Assembly: GCA_024642625.1 (NCBI GenBank)
Contig: JAHEAU010000008.1
Location: forward strand, 1 to 37,004
Direction: 5' to 3'
From: Lewinellaceae bacterium
Lineage (GTDB): Bacteria > Bacteroidota > Bacteroidia > Chitinophagales > Saprospiraceae
Length of the DNA: 37,004 nt
Position 1 is the stretch's first letter. Each line of letters opens with the position of its first letter. Of the stretch, positions 8,978 to 16,846 are shown in pieces. The position numbers were made by a program, and so were the translations under genes. Under the pieces are notes generated by a model, which worked only from the letters and a program-made list of their open reading frames with translations, was not told the DNA's origin and did not search any database.

Positions 8978-11023
8978 TTACCAAATCTTGACACGTGTTT
9001 CGTCAGAACGATACAATGCATTTTTCTCGGAAACCTGAAATGCCGTATAGAATTCCTTCATATTGACCAATGGTCCGATCGCTCGATACTGGCCTGGTGA
9101 ATGAGAATCCGTCGCTATCTGAGTCTTGAGAGCCTCGTCGCGGATCTTCGTTCTCCAAATCGTCCCCCATGACAGGAAGAATCGCTGCTCACCAGTAAAA
9201 CCGTCAATTGGATCCGGACGACCATGTTTGGTATAATATTTCTGCAAACCGGAATAGGCCACATTTACACCTCCAAGGTCACCAATATTTTCGCCAAGTG
9301 TGAATTCACCATTTACAGTCAAACCAGGTAATGGTTCGTAGGCGTTGAATTGGTCGATCAATTTCCGGTTTCGGGCTACAAATCGTTCCCGGTCGCCATC
9401 CGTCCACCAATTATTGAGATTGCCGGCTTCATCAAACTGACTGCCCTGATCGTCAAATCCATGACTGATCTCATGACCGATGACAGCACCGATCCCCCCA
9501 AAATTGACGGCATCATCAGCCTGAAAATGATAGAAAGGCGGTTGTAAAATTGCAGCGGGAAATACAATTTCGTTGTACAGGGGGTTATAGTATGCATTGA
9601 CCACCTGTGGGGGCATAAACCACTCACTGCGGTCTACTTGCTTGTTCAGTTTCTCCAGATCTTCTTTAAAATTCCATTTGTTTGCCTGAATGACATTGTT
9701 CAGGTACGAACCGCCATTGTCATACCCCTTCACTTGTAGTTGACTATAGTCTTTCCATTTGTCCGGATAACCGATTTTTACAGTAAATGTGCCAAGCTTC
9801 TTGATGGCCTTTTCCTTGGTTGTATCTGACATCCAGTCCAATGCTCGGATCCGATCATCAAATGCTTCCAGGATATTTTGAACCATATCCACTGCCTTTT
9901 GCTTCGCCTGGGGAGGGAAGTAGGCATCGACATACAGCTTTCCAAGTGCTTCACCCAACGTTCCGTTGACCACCCCGAGAATTCGTTCCTCACGAGGCCG
10001 CATCGTTTCCAGACCACGCATGGTTTTTCCGTAGAAGGCGAAATTGGCACTTTCAATCTCTTCGCCTAAAAAAGCAGAACTCCCATTCAGGATCGTCCAA
10101 CGGATATAGTCCTTCCAGCTTTCAACCTGGTTTTCCTGAAGCAATATCTCAAATCGCTTTAAAAATTCAGGTTGACTGACAATGATCGTCTCGCGATCTG
10201 CCAGACCAAATGGGGTGAAATAAGTTGACCAATTGAACGAGGGAACCAGCGATACAAGTTCATCCATCGACATGGGATTATACCCGCTATATGGATTACG
10301 ACGCTCCTCCTTGGTCATCAAACTTTCAGCCATCTCGCTTTCAAGCACGAGGATACGCCGAGCCGCAGCTTGTGCATGATCTGGAGATTGACCAAGAAAG
10401 CCAAGCATTTTGGCTACATGATCGACATAAGCCATGCGCAATGCCTCAGAAGTGGAATCGGATTTGGTATAATAATCGCGCTCGGGCAATCCCAAGTCAG
10501 CAGTGCCCACATTTACGGCATAGATGGTACTGTTCTTCAGGTCAGGGCTCACCCCAAAATCTACAAACGGGCCTGATCCAGACCATTTCAGTTCGATCAG
10601 TATTGCGACAAGATCTTCTATTGTACGCAAACCATCCACCTTGGCCAGTAAAGGACGTATTGGATTGATACCCTCTGCATTCAGATGTAAAACATCCATA
10701 CCCGTTTGATAAAACAGAGCTGCCTTTCCCTGATCCGTTTCCGGTCCATATTTTTTAGAGGCGATAGCTGATTCTAGAACTTTCAGTGTGTTGGTATCCG
10801 TATTTTTCCGCAATTCATCAAAACTGCCCCATCGCTCGCGATCGCTCGGAATCTCCGTTTGATCCAGCCATTTACCATTTACATATCGAAAAAAATCATC
10901 CGCCGGATTCACTGTGGTGTCCATTAGTGTCAAATCAAGAGCAGGTTTTGGCATAGGAGCGTTCGTTTGAGCGATCAACGGGCTGGTCATCCAGCAGATG
11001 AACAAGAAGGTCAGAATCCGCAT
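8978..11023 (-). CDS. M13 family zinc metallopeptidase (neprilysin/PepO-like), exported
   Basis: A 681-residue gluzincin of the neprilysin family that should cleave peptides outside the cytoplasm. Residues 1-19 are a Sec signal peptide ending LIAQ, without a lipobox, so it is soluble periplasmic or secreted rather than a lipoprotein. The zinc site HEISH is at 517-521. The third ligand Glu578 and the conserved Asp582 lie in GENIGD. The substrate-backbone motif NAY is at 476-478. The C-terminus ends RVKIW, where the family typically has CxxW with a disulphide-forming Cys; that Cys is absent, as in many bacterial members. A promoter-like TAGATTTG sits 18 nt upstream of the ATG. The divergent neighbour, 177 nt away, is the FecA-like receptor. 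Confidence 0.96.
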   Translation of the reverse strand: MRILTFLFICWMTSPLIAQTNAPMPKPALDLTLMDTTVNPADDFFRYVNGKWLDQTEIPSDRERWGSFDELRKNTDTNTLKVLESAIASKKYGPETDQGKAALFYQTGMDVLHLNAEGINPIRPLLAKVDGLRTIEDLVAILIELKWSGSGPFVDFGVSPDLKNSTIYAVNVGTADLGLPERDYYTKSDSTSEALRMAYVDHVAKMLGFLGQSPDHAQAAARRILVLESEMAESLMTKEERRNPYSGYNPMSMDELVSLVPSFNWSTYFTPFGLADRETIIVSQPEFLKRFEILLQENQVESWKDYIRWTILNGSSAFLGEEIESANFAFYGKTMRGLETMRPREERILGVVNGTLGEALGKLYVDAYFPPQAKQKAVDMVQNILEAFDDRIRALDWMSDTTKEKAIKKLGTFTVKIGYPDKWKDYSQLQVKGYDNGGSYLNNVIQANKWNFKEDLEKLNKQVDRSEWFMPPQVVNAYYNPLYNEIVFPAAILQPPFYHFQADDAVNFGGIGAVIGHEISHGFDDQGSQFDEAGNLNNWWTDGDRERFVARNRKLIDQFNAYEPLPGLTVNGEFTLGENIGDLGGVNVAYSGLQKYYTKHGRPDPIDGFTGEQRFFLSWGTIWRTKIRDEALKTQIATDSHSPGQYRAIGPLVNMKEFYTAFQVSEKNALYRSDETRVKIW

Positions 11024-11041
11024 AGGTCATAAATGAGGCTG

Positions 11042-11074
11042 CAAATCTACTCCCCCTTCTTCGATTCAGCCAAG
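11042..11074 (-). promoter_or_regulatory. Putative promoter for the M13 peptidase
   Basis: On the minus strand CTTG (11074-11071), 21 nt, TAGATTTG (11049-11042), then 18 nt to the ATG at 11023. It matches the Bacteroidota TTTG / TAnnTTTG pattern with one mismatch in the -33 box. Confidence 0.55.
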
Positions 11075-11178
11075 GATCTATCCATTCATTTCGAACAGAC
11101 GTAAATCAGTTAAATGAAAAAATTGACATGAACAGCATGCTGAACAATTCAGATTATTTACTTTTGATTTGCTATTTG

Positions 11179-11193
11179 TATTTAGTCTAAATA
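11179..11193 (+). promoter_or_regulatory. Perfect palindrome before fecA-like gene, probable metalloregulator operator
   Basis: TATTTAG-T-CTAAATA is a perfect 7+1+7 inverted repeat ending 7 nt before the receptor ATG. A second, partly overlapping inverted repeat (GTCTA 11185-11189 / TAGAC 11196-11200) abuts the start codon. The TTTAG/CTAAA half-sites resemble operators of DtxR/MntR-type iron or manganese repressors. That assignment is inferred from shape and from the iron-receptor context. Confidence 0.5.
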
Positions 11194-11200
11194 AATAGAC

Positions 11201-13387
11201 ATGCTTTATAGAATCATTTCCCTCCTTGGAATCTTCCTCCCCTATCTTCTTTCCGGTCAACAGCTCCAGTCCTTGTCAGACACGATTCCTTCGGAAATTA
11301 TGGTGCCATCGATCACGGTAATTGGAGAACAGGATGGCTTATTCCGATTTACACCAGGATCTGCACAATACGTTGGGCAAGCAGCTCTTCACAGCATGGC
11401 ACCAATCAGCGGCAATGAAGTTTTTCGCACCATCACCGGCATTCATGTCGTCGATGAAGAAGGTGTTGGATTGCGTATGAATCTGGGCGTCAGAGGTCTA
11501 GATCCGGATCGAAGCCGAAACATCCTCATCCTGGAGGACGGTATTCCTGTAGCTCTTGGACCCTACGGGGAACCAGAGATGTACTATACTCCAGCTATCG
11601 AGCGCATGTCTGGAGTGGAAGTGCTGAAAGGCAGTGGTCAAGTACTTTATGGTCCACAAACCATTGGTGGTGTTGTCAACTACCAATCGATTGATCCACC
11701 AGTAGAAGGCCAACGTGGAGATGTACGTCTACGGCTGGGAGAAGGAGGTATGCTACATGCTCAAGCCAGCTATGGTGCTACACAAAATGGAACGGGATAT
11801 TTGGTTCATGTCCTTCACAAACAGGCGGACCGGGTTGCCTATGCTGGCTATCGGATCAATGACCTGACAGGAAAATTCAATTTGGCTCTCCATGCTCGCA
11901 GTAAATTGAGCTTGAAAATTTCTGTTTATGATGAATGGTCTGATGCCACATACATTGGTCTCACACAGACGATGTATGAACGAGGAGATCAGGACTTTGT
12001 AGCCATGGCACCGGATGACCAGCTTCAGATCCGCCGGTATGCAGGCAGTTTAAGACATACCTGGCAGATCGGAACAGATCAGCATTTGACGACTACCTTA
12101 TTCGGATACACAACTACCCGCAACTGGCAGCGGCAGGATTTCAGTTCCAATCCGTTAGCAACCAACAGCACTGGTGTTGTTTGGGGAGATCCAACTATAG
12201 CTCAGGGATCAATTACCATGCAAGAAGGCACGGGACATCGTAATCGCCAGTTTGAAGTGGCAGGTTTGGAAAGCCGTTATCACCAGAACTTTTCTTTGTT
12301 GGGTATCGAAAATGTGTTGGATCTGGGTGGCCGGATCATAATGGAGCGAGCGCTTGAACAACGAGTCAATGGGACGCGAAAAAATGCCGAATCTGGTGCA
12401 TTGATCCAGGATGAGGTTCGGACGGGTCTTGCTGCCAGTTTATTTGTCCAAAATAGATGGCAAATCCATCCCAAATTTTCATTGACTGCGGGTGTTCGAG
12501 GCGAATTCTTCACATATGACAGAGAGATCCTCCGCAATGTTTTTGCCGGAGAAGTTCGTGACACACATGTCATTGCCGACTCCCGGATCACTTCAATCAT
12601 TCCGGGTATCGGTGCAAATTATACTTTGGCCCAAGATTGGACAGTCTTTGCAGGGATCCATCGCGGTTTCGCCCCACCAAGGATCAAAGATGCAATCACG
12701 GCAGCTGGCACAGCCCTCACCCTGGAAGCAGAGACCAGTTGGAATTCCGAGATAGGGATCCGTCACAAATCCACCTCCTTGTGGGGTTTGGAGGCCACAT
12801 TCTTTTATATGGATTTCAGCAATCAGATCATTCCTGTTTCAGAATCATCTGGAGGTTCTGGAACGGGGTTAGTCAATGGAGGAGCGACATTGCATTACGG
12901 GATAGAATTGGGTACAACTTTCCAATTCAACGACTATTTGAAACCCGGTCATCAGTTGGAGATACAGACTTCGACCACCGCTCTTCGGGCCGTTTTTAAT
13001 GCTGATCGATATATCAATCACGACAACATCCCGATAAACATCAATGGAAATGACACGCCTTATACTCCAACCTGGGCCGGCACAGGCAGTATCCGGTATG
13101 GTTGGAAAGGTCAATTTGGCTTCCAATGGACGAGTCGAATCACAGGAAGCCAGTACACAGATGAAGTGAACAGTATTCTCCCTTCAGCAGATGGAAGATC
13201 CGGCCTGATGGATGCCTTTTGGATTCATGATTTCAATGCTTGGTGGATCATTCCAGGTACACAATTGGAAGTTGGAGCCAGTGTGAAGAACCTGACCGAT
13301 GAACGATATATCGTTTCCCGTCGCCCTCAAGGTATCCGGGTTGGGCTTCCTCGATATTTCAGTGGGAGCTTACATTATCGACTTTAA
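11201..13387 (+). CDS. TonB-dependent receptor, Fe(3+)-dicitrate/siderophore (FecA-like) type
   Basis: A 728-residue outer-membrane receptor. The signal peptide covers residues 1-19 (MLYRIISLLGIFLPYLLSGQ). There is no carboxypeptidase-like domain; the plug follows directly, with a TonB-box-like PSITVIGE near 35. The plug shows IRGL-type sequence (LRMNLGVRGLDPDRSRNILI), then LEDGIPVALGPYGEPEMYY and GVEVLKGSGQVLYGPQTIGG, a pattern typical of ferric dicitrate receptors. The barrel ends with the usual SASVKNLTDERY-like strand and HYRL. The likely substrate is ferric citrate or a ferric siderophore, which is inferred. Iron control is plausible because a perfect palindrome lies immediately before the ATG. 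No fecR/fecI pair is adjacent. The next gene, aconitase, has its own promoter box. Confidence 0.92.
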   Translation: MLYRIISLLGIFLPYLLSGQQLQSLSDTIPSEIMVPSITVIGEQDGLFRFTPGSAQYVGQAALHSMAPISGNEVFRTITGIHVVDEEGVGLRMNLGVRGLDPDRSRNILILEDGIPVALGPYGEPEMYYTPAIERMSGVEVLKGSGQVLYGPQTIGGVVNYQSIDPPVEGQRGDVRLRLGEGGMLHAQASYGATQNGTGYLVHVLHKQADRVAYAGYRINDLTGKFNLALHARSKLSLKISVYDEWSDATYIGLTQTMYERGDQDFVAMAPDDQLQIRRYAGSLRHTWQIGTDQHLTTTLFGYTTTRNWQRQDFSSNPLATNSTGVVWGDPTIAQGSITMQEGTGHRNRQFEVAGLESRYHQNFSLLGIENVLDLGGRIIMERALEQRVNGTRKNAESGALIQDEVRTGLAASLFVQNRWQIHPKFSLTAGVRGEFFTYDREILRNVFAGEVRDTHVIADSRITSIIPGIGANYTLAQDWTVFAGIHRGFAPPRIKDAITAAGTALTLEAETSWNSEIGIRHKSTSLWGLEATFFYMDFSNQIIPVSESSGGSGTGLVNGGATLHYGIELGTTFQFNDYLKPGHQLEIQTSTTALRAVFNADRYINHDNIPININGNDTPYTPTWAGTGSIRYGWKGQFGFQWTSRITGSQYTDEVNSILPSADGRSGLMDAFWIHDFNAWWIIPGTQLEVGASVKNLTDERYIVSRRPQGIRVGLPRYFSGSLHYRL

Positions 13388-13463
13388 GGACCAATTTGAC
13401 GAATCAGTGATCATTTTCGAGAGGTTGGTGTTGTGATATCAAGCGTCATGCTTGAAGATTATC

Positions 13464-13471
13464 TACCTTTG
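13464..13471 (+). promoter_or_regulatory. Putative -7 promoter box of aconitase
   Basis: TACCTTTG, an exact TAnnTTTG match, ends 24 nt before the ATG at 13496. It lies inside the longer frame that begins at the GTG at 13433, which argues for the inner start. No convincing TTTG -33 box is seen at the usual spacing. Confidence 0.55.
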
Positions 13472-13495
13472 CACCCTCACAAAAATGACCTCTCC

Positions 13496-15778
13496 ATGGT
13501 GTTCGATCTCGATATGATCCGGTCTGTTTATCAGGCCATGCCCGGGAAAATTGATGCTGCCCGCCAGATGCTGGGTCGCCCATTGACCCTTTCCGAAAAG
13601 ATCCTTTATAGTCATTTGCATTCGGATTCACCGACCAAACCTTACACCAAAGGGAAGGACTACGTCTTTTTTGCTCCGGATCGCGTGGCTATGCAAGATG
13701 CAACAGCCCAGATGGCTCTGCTGCAGTTTATGATGTGTGGTCGAAATCAAACAGCGGTGCCATCGACTGTCCATTGTGATCACCTCATACAGGCGGAGAC
13801 CGGTGCTTCTTCAGATCTGAAAAAATCACTTGACGTCAATAAGGAGGTCTTCTCCTTCCTGTCGACTGTCTCCAATAAATATGGTATCGGTTTCTGGAAG
13901 CCCGGGGCAGGTATCATTCACCAAATCGTGTTAGAGAACTATGCGTTCCCCGGAGGTATGATGATCGGTACAGACAGTCATACACCGAATGCCGGTGGTC
14001 TGGGAATGGTTGCCATTGGTGTTGGAGGCGCAGATGCGAATGATGTCATGTCGGGTATGCCTTGGGAGCTGAAGATGCCGAAATTGATCGGTGTCAAGCT
14101 CACCGGAACATTGAGTGGATGGACCTCAGCCAAAGATGTGATCCTGAAAGTGGCCGGGATTTTAACTGTCAAAGGTGGTACAGGAGCCATTGTTGAATAT
14201 TTTGGCCCTGGAGCACAATCGCTTTCCTGTACAGGGAAAGGGACCATTTGTAATATGGGTGCAGAAATTGGTGCAACGACATCCACTTTCGGATATGATG
14301 AGTCGATGAGCCGTTATCTCCGTCATACGGGCCGTGCTGATGTGGCCGATCTGGCCGATGGCATTGCTCAGCACCTGACAGGCGACCAGGCATGCTATAA
14401 CGATCCATCAAGCTATTTTGACCAGGTTATTGAGATCGATCTTTCCACCCTCGAGCCGCATATCAACGGTCCATATACGCCGGATCTTGCCTGGCCGATC
14501 AGCCAGTTCAAGGCAGCCGTCAAAGAACATAACTATCCACCAAAAATGGAAGTGGGACTGATCGGTTCCTGTACCAACTCCTCCTATGAGGATCTGGATC
14601 GGGCTGCTTCTATTGCCCGTCAGGCCGTGGAAAAACATCTGAAAGTTAAAGCTGAATTCACGGTAACTCCGGGCTCCGAAGTTATCCGCTATACGGTGAA
14701 TCGAGATGGCCAACTCAAATCATTTGAAGAAATGGGAGGCGTCGTCCTGGCCAATGCTTGTGGACCTTGTATTGGTCAATGGGCGCGTCATACTGATGAC
14801 CCAAGCAGGGCGAATTCGATCATCACCTCATTCAACCGGAACTTCTCCAAGCGGAATGACGGGAATCCTCAAACACGTTCATTTGTCGCCTCTCCAGAAA
14901 TCGTAACGGCGATGGCGATTGCAGGAGATATGACTTTCAATCCACTGACCGATACCTTGATCAATGAACAGGGGCAGGAGGTCAGACTTGATCCACCATC
15001 CGGAGTTGAACTGCCACCAAAAGGTTTTGATGTGGATGATCCAGGATTCCAGGCGCCCGCAAAAGATGGATCAGGTATACAAGTAGTTGTTGCTCCAGAT
15101 TCCAATCGCCTTCAACTATTAACGCCTTTCACACCGATTGAGCCTGGCGAGATTACGGGTATGCGTATCCTGATCAAGGCCAAAGGCAAATGTACAACTG
15201 ACCATATTTCGATGGCCGGCCCATGGCTGAAGTTCCGGGGACACCTGGAGAATATATCAAATAACACTTTAATTGGTGCTATCAATGCGTTCTCTGAGGA
15301 AGTGAACAATGTGGCTAATTATGCAAATTCTGCAACACAGCCTGACTTTATGCCCGTACCGGATTCCGGTCGAAAATACAAAGCTGCCGGTATTGGAACA
15401 GTCGTCTTTGGTGAGGAGAACTACGGTGAGGGATCAAGTCGGGAACATGCGGCTATGCAACCTCGTTTCCTCGGTGTAAAAGCTGTTGTCGTGAAGTCGT
15501 TCGCACGAATTCACGAGACCAACCTGAAGAAGCAAGGTATGCTGGGTTTGACGTTTGCTGATCCAGCTGATTTTGACAAAATCCGTCAAGACGATCTGAT
15601 CGATATTCTGGGTTATGAAAACATGACGCCCGGCAAACCTCTTCAGATTGCACTGCGCCATGCAGATGGAACAGAAGATGTCATTACAGTGAATCACACG
15701 TACAATCAGGCACAAATCGAGTGGTTGCGAACCGGATCTGCACTGAACAAAATACGGAAGGATTTCGGTCAAGCCTGA
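13496..15778 (+). CDS. acn: Aconitate hydratase (mitochondrial-type)
   Basis: Interconverts citrate and isocitrate through cis-aconitate in the TCA cycle, using a [4Fe-4S] cluster. At 760 residues it matches the mitochondrial-type class (about 750-760) rather than the ~890-residue AcnA or AcnB forms. The cluster ligands are Cys359 (LIGSCTNSS), Cys422 and Cys425 (ACGPCIGQW), nearly the same positions as in pig heart aconitase (358, 421, 424). The mobile C-terminal domain carries [10 protein letters not shown] with the active-site Ser and Arg. The start [15 protein letters not shown] is the typical Bacteroidota N-terminus. A longer frame from the GTG at 13433 is rejected because it would span the TACCTTTG box. 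A strong terminator follows 20 nt after the stop. Confidence 0.97.
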   Translation: MVFDLDMIRSVYQAMPGKIDAARQMLGRPLTLSEKILYSHLHSDSPTKPYTKGKDYVFFAPDRVAMQDATAQMALLQFMMCGRNQTAVPSTVHCDHLIQAETGASSDLKKSLDVNKEVFSFLSTVSNKYGIGFWKPGAGIIHQIVLENYAFPGGMMIGTDSHTPNAGGLGMVAIGVGGADANDVMSGMPWELKMPKLIGVKLTGTLSGWTSAKDVILKVAGILTVKGGTGAIVEYFGPGAQSLSCTGKGTICNMGAEIGATTSTFGYDESMSRYLRHTGRADVADLADGIAQHLTGDQACYNDPSSYFDQVIEIDLSTLEPHINGPYTPDLAWPISQFKAAVKEHNYPPKMEVGLIGSCTNSSYEDLDRAASIARQAVEKHLKVKAEFTVTPGSEVIRYTVNRDGQLKSFEEMGGVVLANACGPCIGQWARHTDDPSRANSIITSFNRNFSKRNDGNPQTRSFVASPEIVTAMAIAGDMTFNPLTDTLINEQGQEVRLDPPSGVELPPKGFDVDDPGFQAPAKDGSGIQVVVAPDSNRLQLLTPFTPIEPGEITGMRILIKAKGKCTTDHISMAGPWLKFRGHLENISNNTLIGAINAFSEEVNNVANYANSATQPDFMPVPDSGRKYKAAGIGTVVFGEENYGEGSSREHAAMQPRFLGVKAVVVKSFARIHETNLKKQGMLGLTFADPADFDKIRQDDLIDILGYENMTPGKPLQIALRHADGTEDVITVNHTYNQAQIEWLRTGSALNKIRKDFGQA

Positions 15779-15798
15779 ACCGACTTTCGGTGAATATG

Positions 15799-15832
15799 AA
15801 AAAACCCCTGAACTTTCCTTCAGGGGTTTTTT
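15799..15832 (+). terminator. Rho-independent terminator of aconitase
   Basis: A perfect 14-bp stem AAAAAACCCCTGAA (15799-15812) / TTCAGGGGTTTTTT (15819-15832) with the 6-nt loop CTTTCC and a T-run inside the 3' arm. It ends the aconitase transcript, so mscL should have its own promoter. Confidence 0.92.
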
Positions 15833-15869
15833 ATATTCGTTCATTCCTAATCACAAAACGACGAACATC

Positions 15870-16277
15870 ATGTGGAAAGAATTTAAGGCCTTTATCATGC
15901 GAGGCAACGTACTAGAGCTAGCCGTAGCCGTCATAGTAGCTGGCGCCTTCGGCGCGATTGTTACTTCCTTTACGAACGATATTGTGCTTCCACCAATCGG
16001 CATGTTACTTGGCGGTGTCGACTTCTCAGCTCTGTCCTTGCAGTTGGTTGCTGCGGAGGCAGGTCAGAACGGAGAGATCATCAAAGAAGCGGTAAAGATC
16101 AATTATGGCAATTTCATCCAACAGATCATCAACTTTCTGATCATTGCATTTGCCATTTTCATGATCCTCAAAGCAGCCGAAGCATCAAAGAAGAAAGAAG
16201 AAGCTGCACCGGCCGCACCGGCTGGTCCAACGACGGAAGAACTCCTGGGTCAGATTCGTGATCTGCTGAAAAAGTAA
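15870..16277 (+). CDS. mscL: Large-conductance mechanosensitive channel MscL
   Basis: A 135-residue inner-membrane channel that opens near lytic membrane tension to release solutes on hypo-osmotic shock. The family signature is clear: cytoplasmic N-terminal helix [21 protein letters not shown], then TM1 with [24 protein letters not shown], a periplasmic loop, TM2 ([20 protein letters not shown], about 91-110) and a Lys/Glu-rich cytoplasmic helix. The tail has an Ala/Pro-rich linker ([13 protein letters not shown]) before the terminal helix [11 protein letters not shown]. Length and order are standard. It lies between two strong terminator hairpins and is probably monocistronic. Confidence 0.98.
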   Translation: MWKEFKAFIMRGNVLELAVAVIVAGAFGAIVTSFTNDIVLPPIGMLLGGVDFSALSLQLVAAEAGQNGEIIKEAVKINYGNFIQQIINFLIIAFAIFMILKAAEASKKKEEAAPAAPAGPTTEELLGQIRDLLKK

Positions 16278-16298
16278 TTACCCTTTTACTGAATTATA

Positions 16299-16332
16299 AA
16301 ACAAGAGCCGGACAATTGTCCGGCTCTTGTTT
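16299..16332 (+). terminator. Terminator hairpin after mscL (34-bp perfect palindrome)
   Basis: Arms AAACAAGAGCCGGACAA (16299-16315) and its exact reverse complement (16316-16332) are continuous, with no central spacer. A real RNA hairpin would use the central AATT as loop. The 3' side ends TTGTTTATT, so termination is plausible in both directions. Confidence 0.8.
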
Positions 16333-16800
16333 ATTCAGGAGCTACATTCTCAATTCATTTCCTTGAAGCGACTATTTTGAAAATAAATTCATCGCATTAG
16401 TACAATTCGCATAAATACTCATTTAACGTGTATACGAAAGTGATCCATTTTTAGCAAATGGAGTGGAATACATAACGGTTGCCCGACATCTCCAATTATT
16501 GTCTAAATCAAGATTTTCAGGATTAGAGGATGAACAGGATAATCTTACTTATTGCAACATAAGGCAACTAAATGACCAAATAAGTGGTTCGTTCAATTCA
16601 TGTCTAAAAAGACCGTAAAATAAACTATTTATTACCTCTGAAAGACAATAATGTTTCAACCACTAAACTGGAAAAATTAAATTTTTAGTTGTGAATAAAT
16701 CCCATGTAACCTTCGCCAAATGGAGAAAATAATTTTGAACTAATCTAAGGAATATTCGTATCCTGTGAATCATGATTCATGCATTCTCGGGCCTCTTGAT
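16333..16800. other. Intergenic region, AT-rich, no gene seen
   Basis: No frame here has coding character. The only structure noticed is a degenerate run at 16510-16546 with three xAGGAT words 8 nt apart, flanked by AAGATT and AATCTT. The rest is AT-rich and unassigned. Confidence 0.6.
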
Positions 16801-16839
16801 AAACAAAAAAGCCTGAATTAAAGTCAGGCTTTTTTGTTT
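16801..16839 (-). terminator. Terminator of the Cys-Cys TonB receptor gene
   Basis: A perfect 16-bp stem AAACAAAAAAGCCTGA (16801-16816) / TCAGGCTTTTTTGTTT (16824-16839) with a 7-nt loop. It lies 8 nt after the receptor stop on the minus strand and has U-runs in both directions. Confidence 0.92.
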
Positions 16840-16846
16840 GTCTATT

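Noticed and set aside
13433-13495. GTG start giving a 781-residue aconitase
   Set aside because: It would overlap the TACCTTTG promoter box, and known Bacteroidota aconitases begin at MxFDxDMI.
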